This document shows, piece after piece, positions 11,954-26,900 of a DNA stretch of 64,000 nt (position 1 is its first letter; each line of letters starts with the position of its first letter). The translations under genes and the position numbers were made by a program. The DNA is taken from contig ML133420.1 in NCBI GenBank assembly GCA_003864495.1, positions 2,877,852 through 2,941,851 of the forward strand. Reading direction: 5' to 3'. The notes beneath the pieces are model-generated. The model made no database searches, was not told the origin of the DNA, and saw only the letters and a list, made by a program, of their open reading frames with translations. Source of the DNA: Nemopilema nomurai. Its lineage: Eukaryota; Cnidaria; Scyphozoa; Rhizostomeae; Rhizostomatidae.

Positions 11954-14900
11954 ATGGGTTCCCTGGATGCCGTCGAGGCGCAACTGAAGAAAAAGGTAAA
12001 CTTTTCCACGGATTGTCAACCCTTTCCGTTTGCAACTCCATGTAAACACTCCAAGTTTTAAGTGGAAAAATTAGCTGGATCGTTTTCTCCGTCGAGCGAT
12101 TTCTTCATAACCTGCCTTGATAAAGTTTGTCGTTAGGAGGGAATATTGTTGGTAATTCAGTTGACTTTTGCTCCGTCATCTCGGCTAGGCCTATCACGCG
12201 AGCGGTGTGGTTTGCACATTTAACATTCTCTATAGCGGAAAAGTTTCAAATATTTCCAAAGCCTAGTGATCCAGCACCATATTGTATTTATATTCACTTT
12301 TCTTTTCCTGAAAATTCTTGCAGGATGTAACTTCGAGAGGCCGAGGGTGTCATCAAGTTGAATCACACCTTACACGCCTGCGTAATTTCATTAGCACCTT
12401 TGAAGCATATTTGAATGGTTCTTTTAAATTTGAACAAACATATATTAACACCAGAGAAAAATATTAAGGTATACAAGTGAATTGTTGTTTAGAGACTACA
12501 TAAAGTCTCCTGGGAGGATTGTTTACTCTTAAGGCTGTGGTGTTGTTCTTCCCCGACCCTTGAATTCCCTACACTAAACCACGTTCGCTATGATCAACCG
12601 AATTTCAGGAATATTGCAACTTACCGTCGAGGCGAAGTAATCAAGAATTGATGTCTTCGATATATTTATTGTAACAACATAGTTAGGATTGCATATTTTG
12701 TGATAAATCTTTGGAGAAATCAACATTCAAGGCTGCGCTAATATTATTTTATGGGTGGGTTCGGAAGACAAGTTACCACAGCGATGCATCCAACCAGACA
12801 ATTGATATTGCACTGGTGCATGCAGCGCCAAAATCTTGCAATTTGAATATTGTCCATGGTTTCCATCCTAGTTTGTTTTTAGGATCACCAATGATTTTTT
12901 GTTACTTAGCATGAAAAACCATTGTCAAGGGCTAAACCTCCAAAGCAAGTTTTAAGTGACTTGTGATGCGGGATTAATGCCATTCATGAGGCTAGAATCG
13001 GATTTCAAATTCAATTTACACAAAATTCCAATGTCTGTATTCAAAGGCTCCTTTGAAAAGTGGAATATTGGGACTGTGGTTGCTGAATTATGTGGGCTTC
13101 CAAAATCTTAGTTATTTAGCTTTTACGCTGTGTGTTTTTAATCCAAACAGAGAGAATTTTCAATTCATACTTCTTAATATTTTCTATTTACACTTTCTTT
13201 TTTTATACATTTTGATGTAGCTTCTTAATCAGTATATGAGGTTTTCACGTTCTAAAAAACAACCTAAATTGTTGCAGTGGCTTGTTTATTTTTAAAGAAG
13301 TTCAATAGTTTTGTGCTGTGATTATGAGTTTTTGTCAGTAATAATGATTTAAAATTTAGAACATTTCTGATCCATAAGTGCCAATGTTTTTAATTGAGAA
13401 GTATTAGAAATGTCAAGTGAAACTACCTGAAAGTTTTTTCCATTTATAAACTATGAATTTGTAAACGATCAACTAAAACTTTTGAGAGATGTTATCCACT
13501 ACTAATTAATTAGAATGCAGAATCTGATGTTGGCAAAAGTTGTTGTTTGATGTTGATTGAAAAGAAGAATCATACTTTAAATTGTTGTTTGAAAAATTTG
13601 GAGAATATTGAATATCATTGACACAAGGTTGAGTCTTAGTTGATCATAATTTATGTTTTCATAATTTAAGGCTGGATACATATGCCAATTTGACTTTTTA
13701 TGAAGCTGCCAAGCTGGTATTATTTGATTTAATGATGCTTTATGAAGTCATGTGTTGTATTAAAAATGCAATAAGATCAAATCAAAATTGCTTACACTAC
13801 ATATTCAAATAGTGGGGGGCTTTTATTACTCTGTTCTATATTGAAGTGTGATGGAAAATCAATGGATAAAAAGTTATTAATATTTATAACATGTGGCTTA
13901 TTTTCTCCTCTAGTGTAGGGTCTAAATTGAAAACTTACTTAATATATTTGATGATTGTTTTAACCTTTAAAAGAGTGTTGGTGAGCTTGTTACTTTTAAA
14001 AGAGTGTTTATATTTATCACAGCAGAAATAAGCTAGGGAATCTTTATGCAGTTAACTGAAAAAGTAGCATAGAAGTGAACCATCTTGATTTGCGTATGAT
14101 TTGGAGATTACAATTGCTTCCCAGTTGTCATTTTAAGGCTGCAATCAACCTCTGTCTACCTTTGTTTGCTGACCATAGGGTTTCTGTTACATAGTATAAG
14201 TAGGTGTGCTGTCATGATTGTATTGTATATGCTTCTTTTCAAATAGCATAGCCCTACTTCTTTGGTACTTCCACGGGGGCCTTTGGATGCACTCCCCCCC
14301 CCCCTACCTACTTTTTAGATGTACAAAAACAATGTATGCTTCTATATTTGTGTGTCCTATACAAGTATCTCTAAGTCCTGTAGTGTTCATAAGGTCTCAA
14401 CATGCTCCATTGCCCATCGCTTTATCTGTTCCATGGCTTTATCTGTTCCATAGCTTTATCTGTTCCATAGCTTTATCTGTTCCATAGCTAATTTATGTTC
14501 ACCTAGGTGTTCCACTTGTGTTGAATTTGTTGATAGTCTTTGATGAAAAGACAAATAGATGCAGCTACTGAACTGGAACCGCCAATACAGGGACTTTGAG
14601 TGGAGGTGGCTTTGAAAAGGATTGTTATTCCTCTTACTGTGAAAAACACTGGAGTACAACAAACACTGATTAAATGGATCAAGATTTATTATCTTTGAGC
14701 CTAAGGTGTCTGTGGGATTTGTCATTTCCCACTTAGAAATTGTGAATGGAATAAATATGAAAGCTAAGTTATCCTCTGAGACAATGGCCTACTCACTCCT
14801 TTTATGCACACTGACTTGTGATGATTGCCCGTCCAATAACCACAAAGTATGTGAGCGATTCAAAATCCAGACGCATTAATTGTTTCGAGTTGGGCAAAGG

Positions 14901-17900
14901 AATTATAGTTAGCTGGGCTGCTGAGATAAACACTTACTCAAACATTATGTTGCCTGAAGGTACTAGCTCGAAGGTCATGGTAGTAGCTATGCCTGGTTCT
15001 ACACTTTCAAGATTAAATGACTTCAAACGTTTCAACGTAAAATTGCTCTTCGCTGTCGACTCGATTTTTTAATGTTTACATGTGAAGTGGGTTCTGGTGT
15101 CTTGATGTGATCGATTATTTAGATCAGTGCTGTTCAAGGGAAGAGTTCCTTTTCGTTTGTGAAAGCTGCGCTGTTTCCGTTGATTTTTTCAATTTATGAT
15201 TCAGAGTAGACGAGACAATTTTTTAATTGAAATCGTCAGAGCAGACGTCTTAAATGACAGAAACAATAACCTCTCTGTTTTGGTCGGAGGAAGAGACTCA
15301 GCTGATGGAACTAAAGAATTTTTGTGGCCTTTGAATAGTGAAATATATGTGTAATTTAAGGTTTCAAGGTTGGTTTATTTCTTTGTCTTTTCGCATTTAT
15401 TTTTCAGCAAATAAAGCAGCTATCCTTTCGTTTGCTCACCTTGAATATCATCTCCTCGTCTCCCTGTACTCAGACCACTTTTACAGGTTTCCCTCGCACC
15501 TTTGATTTTTTTTAATTGTTTGAGAAAAGACTACCCCTTCAATATCGTCTCAGGGGCGTTTTCATGCTGTGATCTTGAGGGACGTATTCCAACATCTATC
15601 TATTTTTTGAGTGCCGATTCGGGCGTTTTCATGCCATTTTTGGCCGATTGCTCTATTCCAGCTTTACATACAATCCTTAAAGAACGTTTGTTATTTTCAT
15701 AAAAAGTTGTATCTATGAAAATATAAAAAAGGCGCAACTAACGGTACATAAAACGGAGACGAAAGCATCTTAGTGATAAAAAAAATTATACCAATTTTGC
15801 TGTATGAGAATTCCACGAATGTTGTTAGCGTCATATTTCCAAGAATTGTCACTGTGAATATATTGTCACTTAATCAGCTATCAGTTATTAATCAGCTTGG
15901 TTTCTTTTACAATTGATGACAGAGAGTGTGTGTATTACGAAAATAGGAAGTGACGTTGCCAAAGTACACAATGAATTGTTTGTGGTGTCCGCGTTTTGAT
16001 GCAAAAATTGACTGCATCAATAATGGCAGTTATTGGAATTAATGGTAGTTTTTAGCTGGAAAGTTGGCGGAACTCTTAGTGTATCGCTGTTCTTAATGTG
16101 GTATCAGGTGTTAATGGCTTTGAGCTGCACTTCCTCTTGATGCTGTGGATAAAGGGGAAACGTCCTAAAATGTAAGGCATCTAGCGGTTTCATGATTCAC
16201 TTGCAGCTTCATTATGCTCGAATGAAACATTGTCCCACTTGATAATGCGTTCATCTTCAATACGTTGATAGTAGTGCTATTAGGGAGGTGAAACTTCCCT
16301 TGGTTTCATCAACAATGATTCATTATTTATCATCCGGGCAGATTGGGTAATCCTTATCGCCAACACAGGGTAAACCGTCCAATGGTTTACTGAAGATTAG
16401 CGTTGTAGGTAAAATTTTAACAACCAAAGGACAACAGCTGTTAATTGTGATATTATGTGCCAAAATAACGAAACGTGTTTTAAAACTTGCGCTGGGTATT
16501 CCTTTAATGGTTGGACCGTATGGAGAGTTCAGTCCAATGATTATACCAGACGCATGTGGGTTTCGAGGTGTGGATTCCAAGCAGTATTGCACGGTATATT
16601 TACGTATCATTGCTAAAGAGCAGAACAGAATGTGTGCAATGCTGCTTATCAGAGAGAAGATCTATTTAGCCCTTTCGAACAGTTACTCTTGTCAGAATTT
16701 CAAGGTTTTTTTGCCTTTCAACAAGTGAACCCGAAACTTTGCCACTGTATTCATTGGTGTTGACCTAATAATGCTTCCGGGCCTAAAAATGTCTCTTTTC
16801 TTCTCTCTGATTAAGTGCCTTGCCTTCGCCCTTGTATCTACAGACAAGCTTTGGCCTATTGTTCGGAAAGTACTGCTTTGTTCGTTATCGGTTTTCAAGA
16901 TCGGCTGTCGACCACTTTCTTCTCAATATTAACTCGATGCTGTCGATAATGTAAAACGGATAGACGTTTCCCAGGATCCCGCAAAGTACATGTAATGTTT
17001 GTGTTGTTTTTCCTGTTCTTTTTGTATCAATTGATGGCCTGCCTCGACAGCGAAAAACCCTGGTCAACGGTGTGTTTATTTATCCTCTCTACTAGACGTT
17101 AACATCAACATCATCCAGTGTTTATCAAGCTAACAGAATAATATGTTTCTTTATTGGTGATACCATGCGTAGCTGCATTGAAACTGTGATTGTTCTTCGT
17201 TCTTTTCTCTGGTACTTTTAATAGGTCCTTGGCTATTTGCCTGGATTCTCCCTTTCCAGGGCTCTGGCTCTTGGTTCAAGTGGCCCTCTACTAGACAAAA
17301 CGAATGCCAAGAATTAATGCATAAATGTCTTCCTTAGCTTGAAGATACTGAAAATTTGGAAGAAAGGAGAGAGATCCGGAAACAGCTGCGAGAACTGCGA
17401 AACAAGAAGTTTGAAGAAGAAATTAAGAAAGTTTCTGCATCAGACTATCGCCCTGGAAGAGACAAAACTGAGTTGTCAAATGGCGTTGATTCCACGATTG
17501 GAAGCATTGGTAGAAAGGAGAGTGTGAATAAAAGTGATGATGGCGAAGATGCTTATGGAATATATCATATCGAGACTGAAGAGGAGCTTCAAGCTTTGGT
17601 AAGATAGTATTCTTATAAAGCCTCGCTTCCAAGCACTCAATTCGGCATACAGTGAGCCGAGCTCCTCCAGCATTCAGTTGAGTAAGGATCCATATAAAGA
17701 TAGTCAAAGGTTTGGTATGGTTATGTAAGGCTATGTAGAATAACTGTCTATTCTAAAATGCCAATCGAAAGCGATAAGAAACTCTACTAAAGTATTTCTA
17801 GTACTCCAATGTTGTCTGACACTTATATCCTTTTCTGCCGTTGTCTAATGTTTCGCCTGCATCCAGTCATGATTTTTCTGACACACGCAAATTTCAAATG

Positions 17901-20900
17901 AAGTCGCCGCTGTTGTGAGTGTAGTTTTGAACGGCCGAAGCCGAGCTAAAATGCCCCGACTTTATAAACCAAAAGCATTTTAGAGACTACTTTAGATGGC
18001 TGGCTAGTTTCATCTTCCTTATCAGCAACAACGTAGTTACGCAGTTATGTAAATAAAAACTAACTATTGCACGGCCTTCTTCTGTGCCAGGTACGTACCA
18101 GGCCCAGTTGGTCGCCTAGCTGTCACCGTTTGTGCCCTGCAATTATCTTCTTGTCTCTTGTTCCAAGGGCAATCTGCGGCTGTTTCTAACCTGGTCCTGA
18201 CACGCGCCTGTGTTTTCAAGGAATGCGAGTCTTATCGGAAACAGACAGGGTGATTTAAAAACTTAACCAGCCGTCATTTTTTCAAAGCTAATGTCGCATT
18301 GATTGCTGATCCCACCAATGTGTTTCCAAGAGTAGAGCTGAAACTTTACCCACGACGCATTATAAGTGGAGTCTTGGAAACATAATATGTTCAGTGTAGC
18401 TTCGAGTGGAGAAGTAGAAACCAATTCAGTCATTAACTCTAGATTTGAGGGGGGATTATACATGATTCGTATATGTATATGTTAAGGGATGTTTCGCTGT
18501 CGAGGGAACGCTGCAGAGATTTAGTTCTATGGAGAATTGGTTACCATTGGTTACCATTGCTATTTGGCATTGCTCGCTATTTACGAAAAATGTTCTTCGA
18601 TGCCACGGTTCTGTCATAAATAGTTACTTTGCATTTTCTGAAGCGAGCAACCAGGACGCTTTTTATCATCACCACATTTCTGTTCTTTCGCTACTTTCTT
18701 TTGTCTATGTTCTCTAGTTGATATTGATTTTCTTCTCCAAACCCTCTGCTATTTACTATTGAAATCACGGTTTTAAGCACCCTTCTGCTTTGATATGCAG
18801 TTCTAAGAGTCTTTTGTTAATTGTGCTCTCCCAGCAGAGTCCATTTTTCACTCCCCCGCCTCATTTCATTTCTTCATATATAAAAATATATTCACAGACA
18901 TTTAGCATACTGTTATTTCCTGATGAGCGATCTAATCAAGAAACATGCTTGAACGATAGGTAAAATAGGCTGTCCTTCATACTCGCTACTTGCACACGTA
19001 TTGAGGACTGCGCAACGAACGAACCCAACCATATATTTCATATTTATGGATATGCGTGTATTCGAAAGCCGTAAGAGAGCCCCTGCGAAGGAATCTCCGC
19101 CCCTGCGAAGGAATCTCTGTCCCTGCGAAGGAACCTTTGCCCTGCGGCATGTTATGCCGGGTTCTTCTTGATCCCTTAAAATTCGAATTGGTGGAACAAT
19201 TAGTTTTTCAATATCTCACAGGAAGCGATAAAGTCTGGGAGTTAAGCCGCTTGTAGTTACAGGATTTGTCACTACGGTGCTGCTCTTCTTTCCACTGTTT
19301 ACGATGAGAGCATTGGTCGCGGGTCGTTCACTCTCGAGAATCCTCTGTCGAATTAAAACCAGTGCGTTGTTTAATTTCTTTTTCTACGGCAAAGTTGATT
19401 ACATCTGCAATTAATCGCGACTCGGGAACAACACCTGTTGTGCGCTGATGCCTCGCAGTAGCACGAAGCGCAGCCTTTTCAGACACAATCATCGCTATTT
19501 GAGATTAGCTCAGCTCAGACACTGCTGCTTTGATTTGTGCAAGACAGACGACCAAAGCCCTTGGCGATCAATGCGGTCATCTCAAATGCATTAGGATGGC
19601 AATATGGGGTTTTGGTTGCATTTGAGATTTGTCTCACCTCGGTTTCGTGTGGGGCTTTGACAAAGATGCGCAGACTAGAGACTCATTTAGTGATTTGGTG
19701 GCATTCAGTGTATGGCGACCCGGTCGTGGCATCGGAATAATGCATGTCTTCTTCTGGTCACTGGAAACGTTTTCTTGCCGGAAGAAAGAACCAACGTAGA
19801 ATAAGCCACTGCTGACGAACTGTTTTGTTGATATTTATCGTACGGGCATCCAGCCTTATACTAGCCAATGCAGGGGCTTTTTCTCTTCCGTAGAGTCTAC
19901 TTGCAGGCTAGCTACTTGCAGTTACAAATCCTTTAGGTTTAAAAGTTGTGTTGTTCTTCACTGCCAGAGCTTTGAAACCGAAGCGACGTCGGATGCTACC
20001 GTTACTCAGGGCTTGATGCCTAATTCTCGAGTAGCCCTGAGGTCAAAAGGAATACACCCACGTTTATTTGCAATTCTGTTGAATCAACTACTATTAACTA
20101 TGTCGAGTTTGTTAGTTTAAGCTTGACAATGTTTTGGTTTCATGTGTTTGTCCTCTGATGCGCTATCTGCCTTAATTCCGTCCTTATCGCATGCCTTGAT
20201 GTGCTTCTTTATCTCTTTCTTTCAGCTGCGGTGCGCACTGCTCTTCCTTTGAATCCTCCATTACTTGCCACCACTAGTTTACTGACCAACTATCCGTATC
20301 TGTTCCCCTTTGCATACCTAGCAAGCATGTTCCTTGAAAAACCGTGTGAGAAGCCGTGTCTTTTGATCATTTAAGTCGTTTGGATTTCATCTCTGCTAAT
20401 GGAATGTGAAAAATTTTCCCATTTTTAGCACAATGGAAGTTCTTTTAGACGAGATGTCTCGCCATTTAAATCCATGCCATGAAGGTGGTCTTGTAGCATG
20501 CAGATTTACTTGTCAATGGCCTAAGGGAGCAATGGCCTAAGAGAGGGAAAAAACTACAGACTCGCAAGTTCTGCATTTTACTGACCGAGAGTGTTTTTCA
20601 ATATGACGCAATAGCGTGTCAGAACTTGTTTTGACACTTATTGTTTAAAACTTCCTGAGCAGTCGCCTGAATTAATGTTTTATGGCGGACATTCTTTTCC
20701 CCTTGTTTTGACAAATCGCTTGGTTGCTCATACCTCGCCATTTTCAAGAGCCAGCATGAATACATGGATCAGATGAGTCAGGTTTCCGTGAGCTCGTGAT
20801 GCACATGGGTGCTCATTCTGCCAATTATACTTGCCACTTCTTCTTTGAGAGGGGAGGCTTAACAATATTCAGAATAAGAAATAGCTGACCTGTGTCTACG

Positions 20901-23900
20901 CAACAATACGATCCGTTACACAAGAGCCTGAAGATTTTGAAGCCTTTGCTTGTCTCATGTAAATCGGGCAAAGGATTGCAGGTGCTATTTGGTTTTCTTG
21001 GCTCTTGATATATGCTTTGATATGTTCAATCGCTTGTTACCATATCTTTTTGGCTTTTGCAGCTCAACGAGACACCGTTCACGGAAACAGATAAGCGTAA
21101 AAAGATTCGTGCGCGCATTCGGGAAATCAGAAATCACAAATTAGGTAAATGGCTCATCAATTTATTATACCTATATCTATCTTTATCATGGCAGTTCCAA
21201 TCAACATAGCTCTTCTTGCTAGTTGCACTTTGATTTTGCTAAAATATTTCACTGCAAAATTTCGATTATTTATTGCAAATTTTGTAGCTTGTTTGTAGAT
21301 GAAAACGGTGTTTTTCCGTAACGTTTTGGGATAAGTTTATTTCTCTTTGCAAAGCGACAATGTTTTATTTTTATTGTTTTTATTAAATGAATAGATACTT
21401 TTGTAATTCATCTAAGTTATATATATATATGTGTATATATAATGCAAAAAGTTAGTGGGTCATGCAGTAAGACCTACTGAAAAATGAGGGTTGGAATGTG
21501 AAAGAGTGGCATTAATGTTTTTAACCTTGAATTGCCAGGCCTTGGAGAACCAGTCACAATTAAGCGAACGCAAAGGGAGGAGAGAACAAACTCATTTGAA
21601 ACTAAGAAAGTTGAAACCAAGGATGATACGTCCACTGAGAAGGAAAAAGGGAGCTCGCTTTCACAAGAGACAGAAAAATCTTCGCGCTCTTCCTTTCGAA
21701 GCAAGTATACTAATAGCTACAATGCGGAAGATACTGAGAATGATCGAAGTTCGTATCGATCAAGTAGAGAGAAGAGGCAAGAGGAAGAGTCAAGCAGACC
21801 ATCGCGCTTTGAAAGTGGATCTGAAGAAAGCAAATTGCCGAAGAGAGATAGTTACAGAAGAAAGAATGAAATTGACGATACGAAAAGGGAAGAAGATGCC
21901 AAAAAAGTAGAGGAAGTTACGCAAGTAGACGTGGATAATGAGAAGAATGATGAGGTCAATGATGCTGTAGAAGATGAGGGCATGGTCGAAAATGATGCTG
22001 AAGTGGATGAGACAGAGGAAGCTATGGTCGACGAAGTTGAGGATGATGCAGAGGAGACTGAAATTAATGGATATGCAGATGATGTCGACATGGCTACTGA
22101 CAAAGATATTGAAGAAAGTATTGAAAGTTCGTATGGTGGAGATAGAAGGAAAGACTCCGCGAATGCTGAAAGTGACGATGAAAAGGAGGATGAACTGGAA
22201 GATTCAACGGAACAAAGGGCAGGAATTGAGAATGAAGAAGACGGTGAAGATTATTCCGAGAAAGAAGATGACTATGAAGATCAGGTAGATGATATTGACA
22301 CTGTTAACAATAACGTAGGTGAAGAAAGAAGGTACGAAAATGATGATCAGTATTCAGATGAAGAAGCGAGCAAGGATGAAGAAAGTGAGAACGAAGAAGT
22401 GGAGGACGTAGCAAGTGAGAATGAAGAAGTGGAGGACGTAGCAAGTGAGAATGAAGAAGTGGAGGACGTAGCAAGTGAGAATGAAGAAGTGGAGGACGTA
22501 GCAAGTGAGGATGAAGAATACAGTGATGAAGAAGATAATGCATACGAAGAAGAAGATAATAGGAAAGACGAAGACTCACTTGTGCAGGGCTTGGCGGCAC
22601 AGCAAGAGTTGTCGGATGATTACTCAGAAGAGTACTCAGATCAAACACAGACGGATGAGGGAAGCAGCATAAGTGGAAGAAGATTTGATGAAGATCAGAA
22701 TCTCGATGATTATGAACTTGACAGGTCCACTGGTGGACGGCATCGGGCGGGGTCATCGGGCTACGTGAAGAAGGTGGAAGAAGCCTTCAAGCAAAAGGAA
22801 CCGGCCCTCGCAGAAGGGAAGAGCTTCAAGGAATTACTCAAGAAATCTGATAAGGCACAGAGTAAGCTTCCCGGTCAAGGCAAAAAGGGACCTGAACAGG
22901 TTGACTTCAGGACCGTCCTTAAGTCATCTGATAAGCCCAAGAAGTTGGGAGACAAAGCTGGATCTTCAGCTGAGCAAGTCGATTTCAGAAACCTGCTACA
23001 AAGGAAAGTGCAAACGAAGACATTGGCAGACAAGGACATCAATGTCGAACAGGTCGACTTCAGAACTGTATTAAAGGCAGGGGCCAATGAGAAGAAGGAG
23101 ACGCCTGGAAGAAAGACCAGTACAGCTGAACAACTCGACTTTAGAAATGTTCTCAAGAAGCAGCCAAGTGTCAAGTCACGAAAGTTAAGCGTAGAAGACA
23201 AGAATGAAATGATAAAGAGTATCAGATCAGGTAGAGAGACGCCTGCCGACACGTCTGAGAGCAAAGTGGTGAAGCCTGGTAGGCCAAGCCTCGAGTCTTT
23301 GCGCCAAGGTGGGGCAGTGACAAAGGCAAAGGGAGAACTGGGTAAAAGTGGCAAGGATGATGATGACGGAGAGTCTGGTAAAGGTAGTCGCAAAACCAGC
23401 AGGCCTAGCTTAGACGCTCTTAAGGAGAGTGGGGAGCTTGGTAAAACGGAGTCGAAGAAAGAGAAATTTGAACAAAAGCTCAAGAATCCTGTACCAGTGC
23501 CAGCAAAACCAGTATCTAAGAAGGAGGAAAAGAAAGAAGCAAAGAAGGAAGCAAAGAAGGAAACAAAGAAAGAAGCAAAGAAAGAAGCAAAGAAGGAAAC
23601 AAAGAAGGAAACAAAGAAGGAAATTGAAGATATTGTTGAGGAGCCTTTGAGTGTTGACGAAGTTGAAAAAGAGCCAGAAATAGAAGAAGAGGACACAATA
23701 AAGTTGCCTCTAAGCAAAGGAAAGGGAGCTTCATCTGTGAAAACAACTGATTCACAAACAGAAGTAGTTGAGCGCCCCCGAAGTAGACGGCGAAGAGAGG
23801 AGGATGGCGCAAAGGAGAAGCCTCGATCTGATCGACTTTCTTCCCAAGAGGGAGAGGATAAGAAAGGCTCTTTAAAATCAAATGATAAACGGGCAAGACA

Positions 23901-26900
23901 CAGAAGGCTTCGCCAAGATCAGAATGATGTTGCGAAGGAAGTCAATAAAAAGGTAGAACCAGATGATGTGGAGGAGAAGAACGACGCTAATGTTATCGAG
24001 GCGAAAGCAAAATCTTCAAGTCTTGAGAGGTAGCTTTTTGCAGATCTTTCTTGGTCTTTGCAATAATATTTTGATTGGTTGAAGCATAAATCCATAACGC
24101 TCCATGTTTAGTTTATTCTAACGTGCATCAAAGGAGACTTAAACATTTCATGTTTAGCATACTTTTATTTCAAACGGACTCTTTAAAAAAAACTTAAAAG
24201 TGTTTGTTGCTTGCCCTCCTTTTGTCATATAGTCCACCAGCAGGAACTGAAACTTGTCAAGACAAAGGCTTTTGTTTGCTGACACTCTTGACTGAGCTAC
24301 TCATTTGTTTTGTACTGTTGTCATTATCACCTGTCATTGCTTGATTCCAGAGTTGCAGTTGTGCCAAATACGGCGTCGAGGCCTACTGTCCAAGTTATTC
24401 TGAGTACAAAGAGCAGTTCAGAGAAGGAGAAACAAGAAGATAGCGACGAAGAAAGCATCGGAACGAGGCGGAACCGCCGGAGGATCCTTCGAAAGGGCTC
24501 TGTGGAGGAGAAAGATAATTCGCGTGCTGAGGTGAGAAAAGTTTCGGCTCGTAGGGTAGATGACGGTGCTAAAGAGAACAGGGTCTCCTCATCTGGAAGC
24601 AGCGCCACTGACGATGTAGACGGGAAGCCAAAGACGTCTTCGGCTGTGAAGAGCGGGAATGAAGAGTCTTCGAAGAAATCCGACCAGGCAGAAAAATCAA
24701 GTGAAACTGCAGAGAATACCGCACAGGCAAGAAAAGGTGTGTTAAAAGCTGTTGTTTTTATGCAAACATTTTTTTACATTTTTTATGTAGAGGACAGTGT
24801 TAGATGCGCATGAAGATATAGTAAATGGCAAATGACAAAACGTTTAATTTGACCCAGCTAATTCTGCACCCGTTAAAACTTTTCTATTTCGCAAAAGCCT
24901 TTTTTGCTTTTAGTCGTGATATAATCCTTTGCTGGATATTTAGCTCTGACCAGTCACTTCCTAAGACTGCCTTTAGACCTTTCGATTATAAAATATGCCA
25001 ATTACTTAACTATAGTTACGCTCAATATTGTCAAAGGTGTTGGGGGTTTGCGTCTGCCGCCAAATCCTTCTAGGGGTTTCCAAGTAGGCTCCAGAAGCTG
25101 TAACTCACTTGCTGCACTATCCGTATAACCAGCTACTCACGTGAACACTATTTGTTTGTTTGCGCAGCTAAAATGGCAAGCTTAGACGCGAAATTGGCAG
25201 AGAGACGACGCCAGCGGGCACTGGAAAGTAAAGAGAGACAGCAAAAGATCAGGACTAGTCGAAAGGCGTTTAAGGACCAGCTGGATGCAAGTGCACCAAC
25301 GTACGTAGTGAAGGCTTCTCTATTCCCAACGTGGTTCTGAACACCATCAGTGGGGGCTAAGGCATGCCTTAGAATATCAAGAAAATTGTCCGGGTTGACA
25401 AGCATTGCCACTTATTCTGTAAACGTTGCTAGTCTATTGTCTTATATGCTTGGAAGACGATTCCTCTGCTATGGAGCGGATGCTACGATTTTCAAGGCAT
25501 GTGAATCCGCATAATTTAAATTGCAATGTGGAGGGGAAAAAATATTTTGCTAGGATCTCACACATGTGCATTTTGTGTTTGCGATAATTGATATTGTGTA
25601 TTTTCATTGATTAAATTTGTGTATACACAAACAGACATAACGCATGTATGCAACTTTACCCCTTAGGACAAACGGAAGTGCATCACCGTCTATTCAAAGG
25701 GCAAATTCAAATATGTCGAAGCTGTTGCATTGGTGCCAACGGATAACTGAAGGCTATCCTGTGAGTTTCTAGCAACTTTCTTTCAACTTGATAAAGAAAT
25801 CGTTAGCTGTACACTGATGGGGGCCAATTCAGGTTAATAAAGAGAATGATTGATGGACACCGAATGATGTAATATCTTATAAATATAGATGCAAAAAGTA
25901 TACAGTTTTGATGAAGTTGAAGACAGAAAGACTTCGATACTAAAACGTTCAGGGAGAGTTCTGTTTTCAAATTTTATTTTAATAAAGTTTTTATGTTTTA
26001 TTTTGAAGCAATTACTCTTACGTCCTCTCTTTTGGATCTATTGTTGCAAAAATGCGATGCAGGATCTTCACTCGCCAATAACCTAAGGAGCCAATATGCA
26101 ACAGATTTCAAATTGGTCTTAATTTCAAATTTCCTGTTAAGGTCAACTACTTTTTAAGCGTTGAATCCAGCCAGAGATTTTTGATATTTATTTCTCCATT
26201 GAATATCTTCCTCATCTTTTATGCAAAAGTGTAAAATTATTTTACGTTGTTGCACTAAATGGCAACTGTGGTTTTCTGAAGGAATCTTTTTTCTTTCTGT
26301 TGCTGTATCATTTAGTGTCATCCAAAATGGTAATATCGACAATGTGTTTTGTAAATACAATAATTTGAATAAAAAATATAGCGAACTTCTTAATATGCAG
26401 CAACTATTCTTTGGTTATCTCTTTGATGGCATCTGTGTATTTTTTCATATTTTTGTCTTAGAATGTTGAGGTGAAGAATTTTACAACAAGTTGGAACGAT
26501 GGCTTGGCATTTTGCGCATTGTTGCATAACTTTGTCCCGGAAAAAATTCCATTCGGTGATTTAACAAAGAAAGGGAAGAGAGAAAATTTTGAAATAGCCT
26601 TCAGTGTTGCGAGGTAGGTTGTCTAGAAATTTTTTAACAAGAGAGAGAAAGGCAAATTGCATTTGATGGTTTTGAACTCTTTGTGATGTCTAAGTAGCAG
26701 GTTTCTCAACGCTGTCGTATTGGTTAATCCAAGTTCTACTTGCTAATCGGCTAATTGATAATATTCTTTATAGTTACGTTTCAAATATGTAGCTTACCCT
26801 ATTTTGAATTTAATTATATCAATTATTAGTTATGTAAATATATAATCAAATTATTTTCGTTGTAGTCTTGTTAACGTCTGGTCGGTTTTTGCCCTAGTCT

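Noticed and set aside
22875..23717. 280-codon minus-strand frame opposite the smoothelin exon
   Set aside because: It is the mirror of a Lys/Glu/Ser-rich coding exon, so it is a low-complexity Ser/Phe/Leu shadow with no motif.
21532..24033. The 833-codon open frame as a free-standing gene
   Set aside because: It is an internal exon. It starts after an acceptor at 21538 and leaves at the AG|GT at 24029/24030 in phase with exons on both sides. The apparent stop at 24031 lies in the intron.
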